Source of the DNA: Archangium lansingense
GTDB lineage: Bacteria > Myxococcota > Myxococcia > Myxococcales > Myxococcaceae
DNA: 64,000 nucleotides
Assembly (NCBI RefSeq): GCF_026626635.1
Contig: NZ_JAPNKA010000001.1
Span: forward strand, 12,198,501-12,262,500
Reading direction: 5' to 3'
Shown here in pieces: positions 52,121-60,807 of the stretch; position 1 is the stretch's first letter; the number at the start of each line of letters is the position of its first letter. Below the pieces are notes generated by a model. The model did not search any database. It worked only from the letters and a program-made list of their open reading frames with translations, and had not been told where the DNA came from. The translations under genes and the position numbers were made by a program.

Positions 52121-52744
52121 TCAAGCGTCCAGCCGCTCCATCAGCCGAACCAGCTCCGCCACCGAGTCCACGGCCAGCTTCTCCATGACGCGGCCGCGCT
52201 GCAGGCGCACCGTCTGCTCGGCGGTGCCTAGCTCGGCGGCGATCTGCTTGTTGAGCAGCCCCTGAGCCACCCGCTGGCAGACCTGCCACTCGCGGGGAGA
52301 CAGCGAGGAGAAGCGAGTCCGCAGCGCCTCGCGCTCACCGTCGGCGGCCATCGCCTCACGGTCCTGCGCCACCGCTCGCGCCACCGCCGCCAGCAGCTCC
52401 GCCGGGCTGAAGGGCTTGGGCAGGAAGTCCACGGCTCCAGCCTTCATCGCCTTCACCGCCGCTGGCACGTCCCCATGCCCGCTGATGAAGATGATGGGCT
52501 GCTTCCACCCCGCCCGCCGCAGCTCTTCCTGCAGCTCCAACCCGTTCAGCTCCGGCATGCGCAAGTCCATCACCACGCACCCCGGGCGCTCGCCGGGCAC
52601 CCGCTCCAGCATCGGCCGCGGGTGGGCGAAGCTCTCCACCGTATAACCCTCCAACTGGAACATGCGCACGAGACTGCGCAGCACCGAAGGGTCATCGTCC
52701 ACGACGAACACCGTGGACCGCTCTTGTATCGGATGGCCATCCAA
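52121..52744 (-). CDS. FixJ/NarL-type response regulator of the efflux operon
   Basis: TTG 52744 is favoured because GGGGGG sits six bases upstream; GTG 52777 and GTG 52765 have no such site. The 207-residue regulator has a receiver (VDDDP, phospho-Asp in CVVMDLRMPEL, Lys in LPKPFSP) and a C-terminal LuxR-type helix-turn-helix (LSPREWQVCQRVAQGLLNKQ, then QTVRLQRGRVMEKL). The receiver/HTH linkage is of FixJ type. It lies 48 bp after the kinase gene and ends the efflux operon, so it probably controls that operon in response to the linked sensor. Confidence 0.85.
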   Translation of the reverse strand: MDGHPIQERSTVFVVDDDPSVLRSLVRMFQLEGYTVESFAHPRPMLERVPGERPGCVVMDLRMPELNGLELQEELRRAGWKQPIIFISGHGDVPAAVKAMKAGAVDFLPKPFSPAELLAAVARAVAQDREAMAADGEREALRTRFSSLSPREWQVCQRVAQGLLNKQIAAELGTAEQTVRLQRGRVMEKLAVDSVAELVRLMERLDA

Positions 52745-52792
52745 GGTGAGCCCCCCATATCCCACCAGCCATCTCACGCTAGCACAGCAGAC

Positions 52793-55003
52793 TCAAGCGA
52801 GCGGAAGCGTGCAGCGGAAGAGGGCACCGCCACCCGGCCGGCGCTCGCCCTGGAGACGGCCCTGATGCACCTCGAGGATGGAACGGCTGATGGACAGGCC
52901 CATGCCCAGGCCCTTGGGCTTGGTGGTGAAGAAGGGCTCGAAGATGTGCGCGAGCACCTCCTCGCTCAGGCCCTGGCCGGAGTCCTCCACGACCAGCTCC
53001 GCCCGGCCCTCCTGCTGGCGCGTGCGCACCCAGACCTGCCGCTCTCCGGAGGGGCACGGACCCACCGCATCCAGGGCGTTGACGAGCAAGTTGAGCACCA
53101 CCTGCTGGAGCTGCACACCGTCCGCCTTGACGAGCAGAGGTGAGCCAGCCAGCAGCGGCGTGAGGGCGGCCCCGCGAAGCTGCGCGTCATGGCCCACCAG
53201 GCGCAGCACCTGCCGGACCAGCTCGTTGAAATCGTGGCGGACGAACGAGACCTCGCCCTTCTTCAACAGCGCCCGCATGTGGCGGATGATCTCCCCGGCC
53301 CGCTTGTTGTCGGAGACGATGTCCTGGAGCATCTCGCGCACCAGGGGGAGATCCATGGGCGTGCGCTGCAACAGGCGCTGGGCCATCTCCGCGTTGGTGT
53401 GGATGGCGGCCAGGGGCTGGTTCAGCTCGTGGGCAATGGAGACGCCCAGCTCGCCCACGACGGCCACGCGCTCCAGATGGGCCCGCTCGTCCCTCGCCTG
53501 GCGAGCCTCCATTTCGGCGCGCCGGCGGGGAGTGACGTCCATCAGGGAGACGACGGCTCCGCCCTCGGGCAGCTCCAACCGCCGAGCGCGCAGCTCGAAC
53601 CAGGTGTCCGCCGTGAAGCCGCGGAACTCCACCACGCCCTCGTGAGCGCGGCCCGAGAGCACGTCCTGGAGCAGCGCGGCCACCGGAGCCATCTCGGGGG
53701 GGCGGCCCGTGCGCGCCGCCTCGCGGAAGGTCTCCAGACAGGAGCCTCCCGGCATGAAGAGCTTCTCGGGGGTCAACCCTTCCAGGACCTCGAGCCGGGC
53801 CAAGGCCGGGTTGGCCCGCAACACCACGCCCTGCCTGTCGAGAATGGCCACGGAGCCCGGGAGCGAATCCAGCACCGCCAGTTGCAGCCGCTGGGCGCTC
53901 ATGCGCCGCTGGCGCTCCAGGAGCAACACGGCGATGAGCACCGCCTGCAACAGGCCAGCCACCAGCGCCCCCGTCATCTGCCAGCGGTAGCGCTCCCAGA
54001 GGCCCGGCTGGCGGAAGTGCACCACACTGCCGGGGGGCAGCCTGCTCTCGGGAATGTTCCAACGCTGCAACTCCCTGGCGTCGAAGGCGAGCACGTTGGC
54101 CTCGAAGGGACCGGGGGGCAAGCTCGAAGCCGGCTCGCCCTCGAGCAGCCGCAGGGCACGCCGCGCCACCTGCTGGCCGAGCAGCTGGTAGTCCATCAGC
54201 ACGCCCCCGACGATTCCACTGCCCAGCATCGTCTTGTGGACGCTGAAGATGGGGGGACTCCCGTCGGCATGCAGCAGCCGCAGCGCTTCGTACCCGCTGA
54301 GGCTCTGCCCCTTCGCATCCCGCATGAAGCCGATGAGGAAGACCACGCTGTCCTCGGGCAGCGTGCGCACCCGCTGCCGCAGCTCCTCCAGCGTCAGCCC
54401 GGAGAGTCCGACGAACTCGCGGTCCGGCGCGGCGGAGCGGACTTCCTGCTCCACGAAGGACCAGGCGTCCAGCTCTCGCTGACTGGAGCCGAGAATGAGG
54501 ACGACCTGGCGCGTATCCGGGAGGAGCCGCAGGGCCGTCCGCACGGTGGCCGGTATGTCGAGGTCCGCCCAGTTGCCACGGAGGTAGGGGCTCTGGGGCA
54601 GGGCCGCCGCCAGGAAGTCATCGTTGAGGATGGAGAGGAGCGGGACCTCCGGCCACAGTTCCCGCTGGAGCTTGAGCACGAAGGGGGTGGCATCCGCGAA
54701 GACGACGAGGGCCTCGGGCCGCTGCTCCCGGTACTTGGCGACATAGAAGTCGCGCAGCGCGCGCTCGTACTCGGGGCTGCTGAACCAGGCCATGTCGAGG
54801 TACTCGATGTTGACGGAGACAGGCCCTCGCGCTCCGTTCAACACCGTCTGCCGGAAGCTCCGGGTGAAGTCGGCGATGGCCGGCACCGTGACGGCCTCTG
54901 GAACGAAGAGCAGCACCGTCTTCGCCCGCTCGGACTGAGCGAGCGACGGAGCCGCCAGCAACAACAGGAGCAGGAATCCCAGAGCACGCATACCGGAGGG
55001 CAT
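52793..55003 (-). CDS. Sensor histidine kinase with an ABC-substrate-binding-like periplasmic domain
   Basis: ATG 55003 is preceded by GGGGGG. The 736-residue protein has a signal-type helix, a periplasmic domain (about 30-320) with the two-lobe layout of ABC substrate-binding proteins (TVLLFVPEAVTVPAIADFTR, YREQRPEALVVFADATPF, FSVHKTMLGSGIVGGVLMDY), a second helix (MTGALVAGLLQAVLIAVLLL), a PAS domain, HisKA with His in SIAHELNQPLAAIH, and HATPase_c (NLLVNALDAVGPC, DSGQGLSEE, GLGMGLSI). It lies between the RND pump and a FixJ-type regulator. The sensor is not of the CusS/CzcS type expected for metal efflux. Confidence 0.88.
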   Translation of the reverse strand: MPSGMRALGFLLLLLLAAPSLAQSERAKTVLLFVPEAVTVPAIADFTRSFRQTVLNGARGPVSVNIEYLDMAWFSSPEYERALRDFYVAKYREQRPEALVVFADATPFVLKLQRELWPEVPLLSILNDDFLAAALPQSPYLRGNWADLDIPATVRTALRLLPDTRQVVLILGSSQRELDAWSFVEQEVRSAAPDREFVGLSGLTLEELRQRVRTLPEDSVVFLIGFMRDAKGQSLSGYEALRLLHADGSPPIFSVHKTMLGSGIVGGVLMDYQLLGQQVARRALRLLEGEPASSLPPGPFEANVLAFDARELQRWNIPESRLPPGSVVHFRQPGLWERYRWQMTGALVAGLLQAVLIAVLLLERQRRMSAQRLQLAVLDSLPGSVAILDRQGVVLRANPALARLEVLEGLTPEKLFMPGGSCLETFREAARTGRPPEMAPVAALLQDVLSGRAHEGVVEFRGFTADTWFELRARRLELPEGGAVVSLMDVTPRRRAEMEARQARDERAHLERVAVVGELGVSIAHELNQPLAAIHTNAEMAQRLLQRTPMDLPLVREMLQDIVSDNKRAGEIIRHMRALLKKGEVSFVRHDFNELVRQVLRLVGHDAQLRGAALTPLLAGSPLLVKADGVQLQQVVLNLLVNALDAVGPCPSGERQVWVRTRQQEGRAELVVEDSGQGLSEEVLAHIFEPFFTTKPKGLGMGLSISRSILEVHQGRLQGERRPGGGALFRCTLPLA

Positions 55004-55022
55004 GATACCCCCCGCGGCGACT

Positions 55023-58000
55023 TCATGCGGCCACCTCCCGAGGGCCCTCCGCGTGGACCTCGGCCGGCCCGGGCTCCCGCGTACCAGGCCCCTGGCTCCC
55101 GGCCCTCCCGGAGCGCTGTCCCGCGAACCACGGGTAGAGCGACGGGAGGATGACGAGCGTCAGCAGCGTGGACGTCACCAGGCCACCCACCACCACGGTG
55201 GCCAGCGGGCGCTGAACCTCGGAGCCCACCCCGGTGGCCAGCATCATCGGCACGAAGCCCAGCGCGGCCACCAGCGCCGTCATCAGCACCGGCCGCGAGC
55301 GCTCCTGCGCCGCCAGCAGCACCGCCTCCTTCACCGGCAGGCCGCTCGCCTCGTGGTGCAACAGCCTCGACATCAGCACCACCCCGTTGAGCACCGCGAT
55401 GCCTGACAGGGCGATGAAGCCGATGGCCGCCGAGATGGACACCGGCATCCCCCGCAGCATGAGTGCCACCACGCCTCCCACGCACGCGAAGGGCACGTTG
55501 GTGAAGATGATGAGCGCCGGGCGCAGGCGCTGGAAGGTCAGCCAGAGCACCACCACGATGAGCACCAGCACCGCGGGAATGACGAGCGAGAGCCGCCTCG
55601 CCGCTTCCGTCAGCGTCTCGTACTGGCCTCCCCATTCCATGCGGTAACCGTCTGGCAGGGAGACCGCCGAAACCACCCGAGCCTGCGCATTCTCCACCAC
55701 CGTGCCCAGATCCGCTCCGCGCACGTTGAAGCCCACCACCAGCCGGCGCTGCCCGTCCTGCCTGCTCACCAGGCCCGGCGTCGAGACGAGCTTCACGTCC
55801 GCCACCCGCGACAGCGATACCGTGCCCCCGGAGGCCACCGGCAGCGGCAGCTCCGCCAGGGAGAAAGCCCCGTCCGCGCCCGATAGCCGCAGCATGATGG
55901 GAATCCGCACCGCCCCGTCATACGTGGCGCCCACCTCCAGCCCCGTGCGCACCGCCTGAACCGCCTCCAGCACCTCGCGCACACTGAAGCCCGCACGTGC
56001 CGCATCCAACGGCCGGGGCACCACCTCCAGCATCGACACTTCCGGAGGCGCCAACACCCGCACGTCCACGGCCCCGGGCTCCCGGCCCACCTCCGCCGCC
56101 ACCTGCTCGGCCAGCCGCCGCAGCTCGCGCAGGTCCTCTCCGTACACGCTCACCGCCACGTCCGTCACCGAGCCGCCCAGCAGCTCGTTGAAGCGCATCT
56201 GGATGGGCTGTGTGAAGGCCGGCTCACTCCCGGGCGCCTGGTTCTCCAACACGGCCGCCATCTCCTCGATGAGCGCCTCACGGGTGAGGCCCGGCCGCCA
56301 TTGCGCATGCGGCTTCAGCTGGATGAAGACGTCGGCCTGCTCCAGGCCCATGATGTCGGTGGCCACGGCGGGGCTGCCCACGCGCGACACCACCTGCGTC
56401 ACCTCGGGGATGTGCTTGAGCAGCACTGCCTCCAGGTGCTCCGCCTCACGCGCCGCCGCCTCCAGACTGATGTCCGCCGCGCGCGTCGTCTGCACCACCA
56501 TGTCCCCCTCGTCGAGCTGCGGGGCGAACTCGCTGCCCGCGCGCATGAAGAGACCCGCGCCCAGCGCGAGCAGCACCACCGCCGCGAGCGCCACCCGGCG
56601 CGGATGGTGGACCATATGATTGAGGACGGGCCGGTACACCTTGTCGAAGAAGCGCACCAGCAGGGGCGGGTGCTCGGGCACGTCCTCGGGACGCAGCACC
56701 AGACTGGCCATCGCGGGGATGAAGGTGAGCGACAGCACCAGTGAGGTGGCCAGCGCCAGCATCACCGTCACCGCCATGGGGCGGAACATCTTCCCGTCCA
56801 CCCCGCTGAGCGCCAGGATCGGCACGTAGACGAGCAGGATGATGAGCACCGAGAAGAACACCGGCCGCGCCACCGAGCCCGTCACATGCGACACCTTCTC
56901 CCGCCACTCCCCCCGGCCCGTCCGCTCATGCCCCACGTGGTGGAAGACGGCCTCCACCATCACCACCGCGCCGTCCACCAGCAGGCCGAAGTCGATGGCG
57001 CCCAGGCTCATCAGGTTGCCTGGAATCCCCAGCAGCACCATGCCCACCGCCGCCCCCAGCATGGACAGCGGAATCGCCGAGGCCACCACCAGGCCCGCCC
57101 GGAAGCTGCCCAGCAGCAGGAAGAGCACCGCCACCACCAGCAGGCCGCCCTCCAGCAGGTTCTTCGTCACCGTGCGCAGCGTGCCGCGCACCAGCGTGCT
57201 CCGGTCGTACACCTCGTCCACCCGCACGTCCTGGGGCAGCGCCTTGCGCACCTGCTCCATCCGCGCGTGCAGGCCCTCCATCACGTCCAGCGCGTTGGCC
57301 CCGCGCAGCATCTGCACCATCACGTACACCGTCTCGCCCCGGCCGTTCGACGTCGCCGTGCCGATGCGCGGCAGGGCGCCCGGCACCACCTCGGCCACGT
57401 CCGCGAGCCGCAGCGTCCGGCCGTCCGCGCCACGCACCACCGCGCCGCCGAGCTCGCTCGGCCCAGGAGGGCGTGCCACCGCGCGCACCAGTACCTGCCG
57501 GTCTCCCGTCGTGAGGCTCGCCCCAGGCGCGCTGCCCGACACGTCCTCCAGCGCCCGCTGTAGCTCCTCCAGCGTCAGCCCACGCTGCGCCAACTTCACC
57601 GGGTCCGCGCGCACCTCCAGCGTGCGCTGCTGCCCACCCCAGCTGTTCACCTCCACCACGCCCGCCACCCCGCGCAGCAGCGGCGCCACCCGCAACTCCG
57701 CCAGCTCCAGCAGCTCCGCCGACGTGCGGTGGGACGAGCTGACGGTGAAGTGGAAGATTTCTCCCAGTCCTCCCGTGAGAGGACCCAGCTCCGGCGCCTC
57801 CACGCCTGGGGGTAGCTCGCCCGCCAGCGCGTTCAACCGCTCCTGCACGAGCTGGCGCGCACGGTACGGGTCTACGTCATCCCCGAAGACGGCCGTCACA
57901 GAGGAGATTCCGTAGCGAGACAGGCTGCGGTGCTCCTCCAGCCCCGGCATCCCGCCGAGCCCCGTCTCCACCGGCCGCGTCACCAGCCGCTCCACTTCCT

Positions 58001-58175
58001 CGGGCGTCATGCCCGGAGCGCGGGTGAGCACCAATACCTGGTTGGTGGTGATGTCCGGCAGCGCGTCCAGCTCCATCCGCGCCGCCACCACCGAGGCCAG
58101 CACGGCGAACAGCGCCGTGAGCCCCAGCGTCCAGCCGCGGTGTTTCACCGAGCCCCGTACCAGTCGCTCCATCAT
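55023..58175 (-). CDS. czcA: Heavy-metal RND efflux pump, CzcA type
   Basis: ATG 58175 overlaps the adaptor stop as TGATG, with GGAGGGG just before. The 1050-residue protein is a full-length RND transporter of the heavy-metal (HME) class: ALPDITTNQVLVLTRAPGMTPEEVERLVT, LSRYGISSVT and GLGEIFHFT near the N terminus, two large periplasmic loops and about twelve membrane helices. The helix-4 motif is DFGLLVDGAVVMVE. Its Asp, Asp and Glu are those of the CzcA (divalent-cation) class and not the CusA Cu/Ag class. It would export Zn, Co, Cd or Ni ions across the envelope with its adaptor and TolC-like partner. Confidence 0.92.
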   Translation of the reverse strand: MMERLVRGSVKHRGWTLGLTALFAVLASVVAARMELDALPDITTNQVLVLTRAPGMTPEEVERLVTRPVETGLGGMPGLEEHRSLSRYGISSVTAVFGDDVDPYRARQLVQERLNALAGELPPGVEAPELGPLTGGLGEIFHFTVSSSHRTSAELLELAELRVAPLLRGVAGVVEVNSWGGQQRTLEVRADPVKLAQRGLTLEELQRALEDVSGSAPGASLTTGDRQVLVRAVARPPGPSELGGAVVRGADGRTLRLADVAEVVPGALPRIGTATSNGRGETVYVMVQMLRGANALDVMEGLHARMEQVRKALPQDVRVDEVYDRSTLVRGTLRTVTKNLLEGGLLVVAVLFLLLGSFRAGLVVASAIPLSMLGAAVGMVLLGIPGNLMSLGAIDFGLLVDGAVVMVEAVFHHVGHERTGRGEWREKVSHVTGSVARPVFFSVLIILLVYVPILALSGVDGKMFRPMAVTVMLALATSLVLSLTFIPAMASLVLRPEDVPEHPPLLVRFFDKVYRPVLNHMVHHPRRVALAAVVLLALGAGLFMRAGSEFAPQLDEGDMVVQTTRAADISLEAAAREAEHLEAVLLKHIPEVTQVVSRVGSPAVATDIMGLEQADVFIQLKPHAQWRPGLTREALIEEMAAVLENQAPGSEPAFTQPIQMRFNELLGGSVTDVAVSVYGEDLRELRRLAEQVAAEVGREPGAVDVRVLAPPEVSMLEVVPRPLDAARAGFSVREVLEAVQAVRTGLEVGATYDGAVRIPIMLRLSGADGAFSLAELPLPVASGGTVSLSRVADVKLVSTPGLVSRQDGQRRLVVGFNVRGADLGTVVENAQARVVSAVSLPDGYRMEWGGQYETLTEAARRLSLVIPAVLVLIVVVLWLTFQRLRPALIIFTNVPFACVGGVVALMLRGMPVSISAAIGFIALSGIAVLNGVVLMSRLLHHEASGLPVKEAVLLAAQERSRPVLMTALVAALGFVPMMLATGVGSEVQRPLATVVVGGLVTSTLLTLVILPSLYPWFAGQRSGRAGSQGPGTREPGPAEVHAEGPREVAA

Positions 58176-59244
58176 CACCCCTCCCCTCCCGCAGCCGGAA
58201 TACGCGCTGCATCGGCCGCCACCGCGTCCGACTCCTTCAACGGCCCGTGCACCAGTGCGTCCGCGCCCGACTGCCCCACCACCTTCACCGGCTGGCGGCG
58301 GTGGCCCTCGCCCTCACGCACCAGCACCGCGACCTCGCTGCCCTCCAGCAACAGCGCCCGCGCGGGCACTACCTTCACCTCCGGCAGCCCGTCCGCCCTG
58401 ACTCGCAGCGTGCCCTGCAGACCCGCCGGCAGGGAGCGCGCCGGCTCGGGCTCGAACCACGCGGACACAGTGCCATCTCGCACGTCACCGCGGGCGCACG
58501 CCCCACCAGGCGCACCGGCACGGCCTCCACGCCTGGCGCGGCGAACTCGAAGGCGGTGTCCTCCGGCAGCACAAGGGAGAGCCGGGCCTCCAGACGCGCA
58601 GGGCCCTCGCCCGCGACACGCACCAGCGGCTCCGAGCCTCCTTCGCGCGTCTGCCCCAGCACCGCGTCCACCCCGGTGACGATGCCGTCCACCGGACTGC
58701 GCAGCGCCACCATGCCACGCTGTGCTACCCCAGCCGCAGCCGGCCCCTCCACCCCCGCCACCTTCAGCAAGGCCTGCGCGCTCTGCTGTGCCGCGCGAGC
58801 CTCGGCCAGATTCGCCTCGGCCTCGGCCAGCTCGAAGACGCGGGCCATGCCCTGCTCCTGGAGGGCCTTGAGCTGCGCCGTGCGGCGCTCATAGGCCTCG
58901 CGACGCAGGGAGGCGGCCTCGTAGTCCCCCGCGGCGCGCACGACCTCGGGCATGAGCACCTCGACGAGCACCTCGCCCTTGCGCACCTTCTGGCCGGGCC
59001 GCACGGCGATGCGGGTAACACTGCCTCGGAAGGGCAGGCCGAGCGCCGCGGCACCCTCGGGATGAGGAAGCACGTGGGCGGGAGCCTCAGTGAGGGGCAC
59101 GCCCCGGGGGGAGCGCGGATGCACCCAGGCGGTGCGCGCGCTGGACTGAGCGGGCGGAGGCGCCGCTGCCGGAGCGGGTGGCGAGGAGCAGCCGAGGGCC
59201 GCGCCCAGCAGAAGGACAGAGGAGAGGAGCGCGGAACGGCTCAT
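58175..59244 (-). pseudogene. RND efflux membrane-fusion adaptor (CzcB/CusB-like), frameshifted
   Basis: The first frame (from ATG 59244) gives a lipoprotein (lipobox GAALGC) with the adaptor pattern: FRGSVTRIAVRPGQKVRKGE (lipoyl half), a coiled coil (SLRREAYERRTAQLKALQEQ, then AEANLAEARAAQQ), the second lipoyl half (LRSPVDGIVTGV) and a beta-barrel to VRLVGRAPAV. It then goes out of phase and ends at 58375. The rest of the adaptor (RDGTVSAWFEPEPA, LPAGLQGTLRV, VPARALLLEGSEVAVLV) continues in another frame to the stop at 58175. One added C between 58485 and 58486 rejoins the frames as ...APAVDVRDGTVSA..., giving 356 residues. It is either a real null mutation or a sequencing error. Confidence 0.85.
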
Positions 59245-60473
59245 GGCGAAGAGACTCCGGAGAGAGCGTCGATGAAGAAGCGGGCCTTCACGCGAGCCCA
59301 GGCCTCGTCGGCGCGGGCGTGGCCCAGACGGATACGGGCGGCGGCCAGCGCACGGCGCGCCAACACCACCTCGGGGACGGTGGAGTCCCCGGACTGGAAG
59401 AGAAGCTCGCGCAGCCGGGCGGCCTCCTCGGCAGCAGGCAGCAGCTCACCCCGGAGCGTCGCCAGTACCTCGCGCGAGTGCTCCACATCATGGAGGGAGA
59501 GGCTCAGCCCGGCGGCGGCACGGTGGCCTGCGTCACGGGCCTCGCCCTCGAGCCGCTCGGCGGCGGCCAGCAGCGCGCCCCGGTCCCTCTCCCCTCGCTC
59601 GAAGAGGGACGGCGTGAGCGTCAGCGTGAGGGCCCCACCGACGGCCCCGTCATACTCGCGCAACCCGGCCACACCCACCTGCAACAGCGTGCCCCGGGAA
59701 GCGTGAGCCTCGGCCGCACGTGCCCGCTCCAGCTGGGCCCCGAGCGTCCGCGCCGTCGCCTCCGGCATCCGCGAGGCCTGCGCCACCAGCGGCGCCCACT
59801 CCTCGTCCGGCGGCAGCTCCACCTCGGGCAGCACACCACTTGCCTGGAGGGGTCGCGATGGGTCCCTGCCGAGCAGCATCGCCAGCTCCACTCGGCGCCT
59901 GGCCACCTGCTCCTCCGCACCCAGCTCGGCGAGCCGGGCTTCAGCGAGGTACGCGCTGGCCTCGGCGACCTCCAGCTTCGTGGAGGCCCCCAGCTTCGCG
60001 GCCCCTTGCACCGCCTCTCGGAAAGCCCCGGCCAGTTGGAGCTCCTGTGTGCTCTGGACGATCGCCTGCTCGGCGGCCCAGAGCCGCAACCACGCCTCGG
60101 CGATGACGAGCCGGCGAGCAAGCAGGACAGCGCGGGCCTCGGCGTCGAGCACGGCCTCCTCGGCGCGGACGGTGGTGTCACGCGCGCCCGTCTGGCCCGA
60201 GAGGCCGAAGGTCTGACTCACGCCCAGGCGCAGATCGGCGCCACGCTCATCCGCGCGTTGGCGGTAGCCGGGCTCGACGGTGACCTGAGGGTTGAAGACG
60301 AAGGGAGAGAGGCGAGCGCTTTCGGAGCGGCGAACCTCAGCAGCGCGGGCGGCGCTCTCGGGACCAGGGGTGCGCCCAGCAAGCGAGAGCGCCTCCTCGA
60401 AGGTCATAGGAGTGACCTCCGGGGGCGATGCGGCCAGCAGGAGCGCGGCGAGGACGGCAACCATGACGCGCAC
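59241..60473 (-). CDS. TolC-family outer-membrane efflux protein
   Basis: GTG 60473 gives a basic signal peptide (RVMVAVLAALLLAASP); ATG 60464 and the longer GTG 60485 are alternatives and no ribosome site decides. The protein of about 410 residues has the TolC/CzcC internal duplication: NPQVTVEPGYRQ and AEAWLRLWAAEQ, later LTPSLFERGERDRGALLAAAERLEGEARDA and ELLPAAEEAARLRELLFQSG, all helical barrel segments. It should form the outer-membrane duct for the CzcA-type pump. Its last bases overlap the adaptor ATG (ATGA). Confidence 0.88.
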   Translation of the reverse strand: MRVMVAVLAALLLAASPPEVTPMTFEEALSLAGRTPGPESAARAAEVRRSESARLSPFVFNPQVTVEPGYRQRADERGADLRLGVSQTFGLSGQTGARDTTVRAEEAVLDAEARAVLLARRLVIAEAWLRLWAAEQAIVQSTQELQLAGAFREAVQGAAKLGASTKLEVAEASAYLAEARLAELGAEEQVARRRVELAMLLGRDPSRPLQASGVLPEVELPPDEEWAPLVAQASRMPEATARTLGAQLERARAAEAHASRGTLLQVGVAGLREYDGAVGGALTLTLTPSLFERGERDRGALLAAAERLEGEARDAGHRAAAGLSLSLHDVEHSREVLATLRGELLPAAEEAARLRELLFQSGDSTVPEVVLARRALAAARIRLGHARADEAWARVKARFFIDALSGVSSP

Positions 60474-60504
60474 CGTAAAGGCCACGCGCCAACACCGCTT
60501 GAGA

Positions 60505-60530
60505 GGACTCTGAGAGAACTCTCAGAGTCC
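60505..60530. promoter_or_regulatory. Perfect palindrome, candidate operator of the efflux operon
   Basis: Twelve-base arms GGACTCTGAGAG (60505-60516) and CTCTCAGAGTCC (60519-60530) are exact inverted repeats around two A bases. The centre is about 45 bp upstream of GTG 60473. The size and symmetry suit a dimeric regulator; the FixJ-type regulator encoded by the operon is the obvious candidate. There is no U-tract on either side, so it is not a typical terminator. Confidence 0.5.
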
Positions 60531-60538
60531 GTTCATGC

Positions 60539-60572
60539 CCCCTCTCCCTCTGGGAGAGGGCTGGGGTGAGGG
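60539..60572 (-). repeat. Dispersed palindromic intergenic repeat, copy 2
   Basis: This is the reverse-orientation partner of the element at 13281-13314. Read on the minus strand it is CCCTCACCCC, two bases, CCCTCTCCC, three bases, GGGAGAGGGG, and differs from copy 1 at four positions. It lies eight bases from the perfect palindrome. Confidence 0.75.
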
Positions 60573-60675
60573 TCTACGGTACACGCGACTGGGCCCCCTC
60601 AACGGCCGCGCCAAGCCCCAGGACATGGTTTCTGTCCACGTCTGGCTCGGTGCGAAGAGCCGGGCGGCTTCCGGG

Positions 60676-60726
60676 CGCGAGCTCGAGCAACTGGTCCGAT
60701 GGTCGGACCAGTTGGGACAACTCGCG
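60676..60726. repeat. Long hairpin with a perfect 12-bp core
   Basis: The core arms CAACTGGTCCGA (60688-60699) and TCGGACCAGTTG (60703-60714) close a three-base loop. Beyond a symmetric six-base internal loop on each side, CGCGAG (60676-60681) pairs with CTCGCG (60721-60726), and weaker pairing continues outward for several more bases. It lies about 95-120 bp after the minus-strand stop at 60808, so a terminator role is possible, but no U-run follows. Confidence 0.6.
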
Positions 60727-60807
60727 GCCAGAAGGTGCAGCGCGCCCCCGCCCCCGTATCCGCGGTGGCCTCATGGCGAGGGATGGACAACATCTATGTC
60801 CGGGCGC

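Larger units (their letters stand above)
60474..60807. other. Gene-less stretch upstream of the efflux operon
   Basis: This 334-base stretch has no convincing coding frame. It holds three palindromic structures, listed separately: a perfect 26-bp palindrome (60505-60530), an intergenic repeat (60539-60572) and a long hairpin (60676-60726). It should contain the promoter of the leftward efflux operon and the terminator of the leftward gene at 60808. I could not pick -35/-10 boxes with confidence. Confidence 0.6.

Noticed and set aside
58375..58483. The two adaptor frames as separate genes
   Set aside because: They encode consecutive parts of one membrane-fusion protein; one added base joins them, so they are one frameshifted gene.
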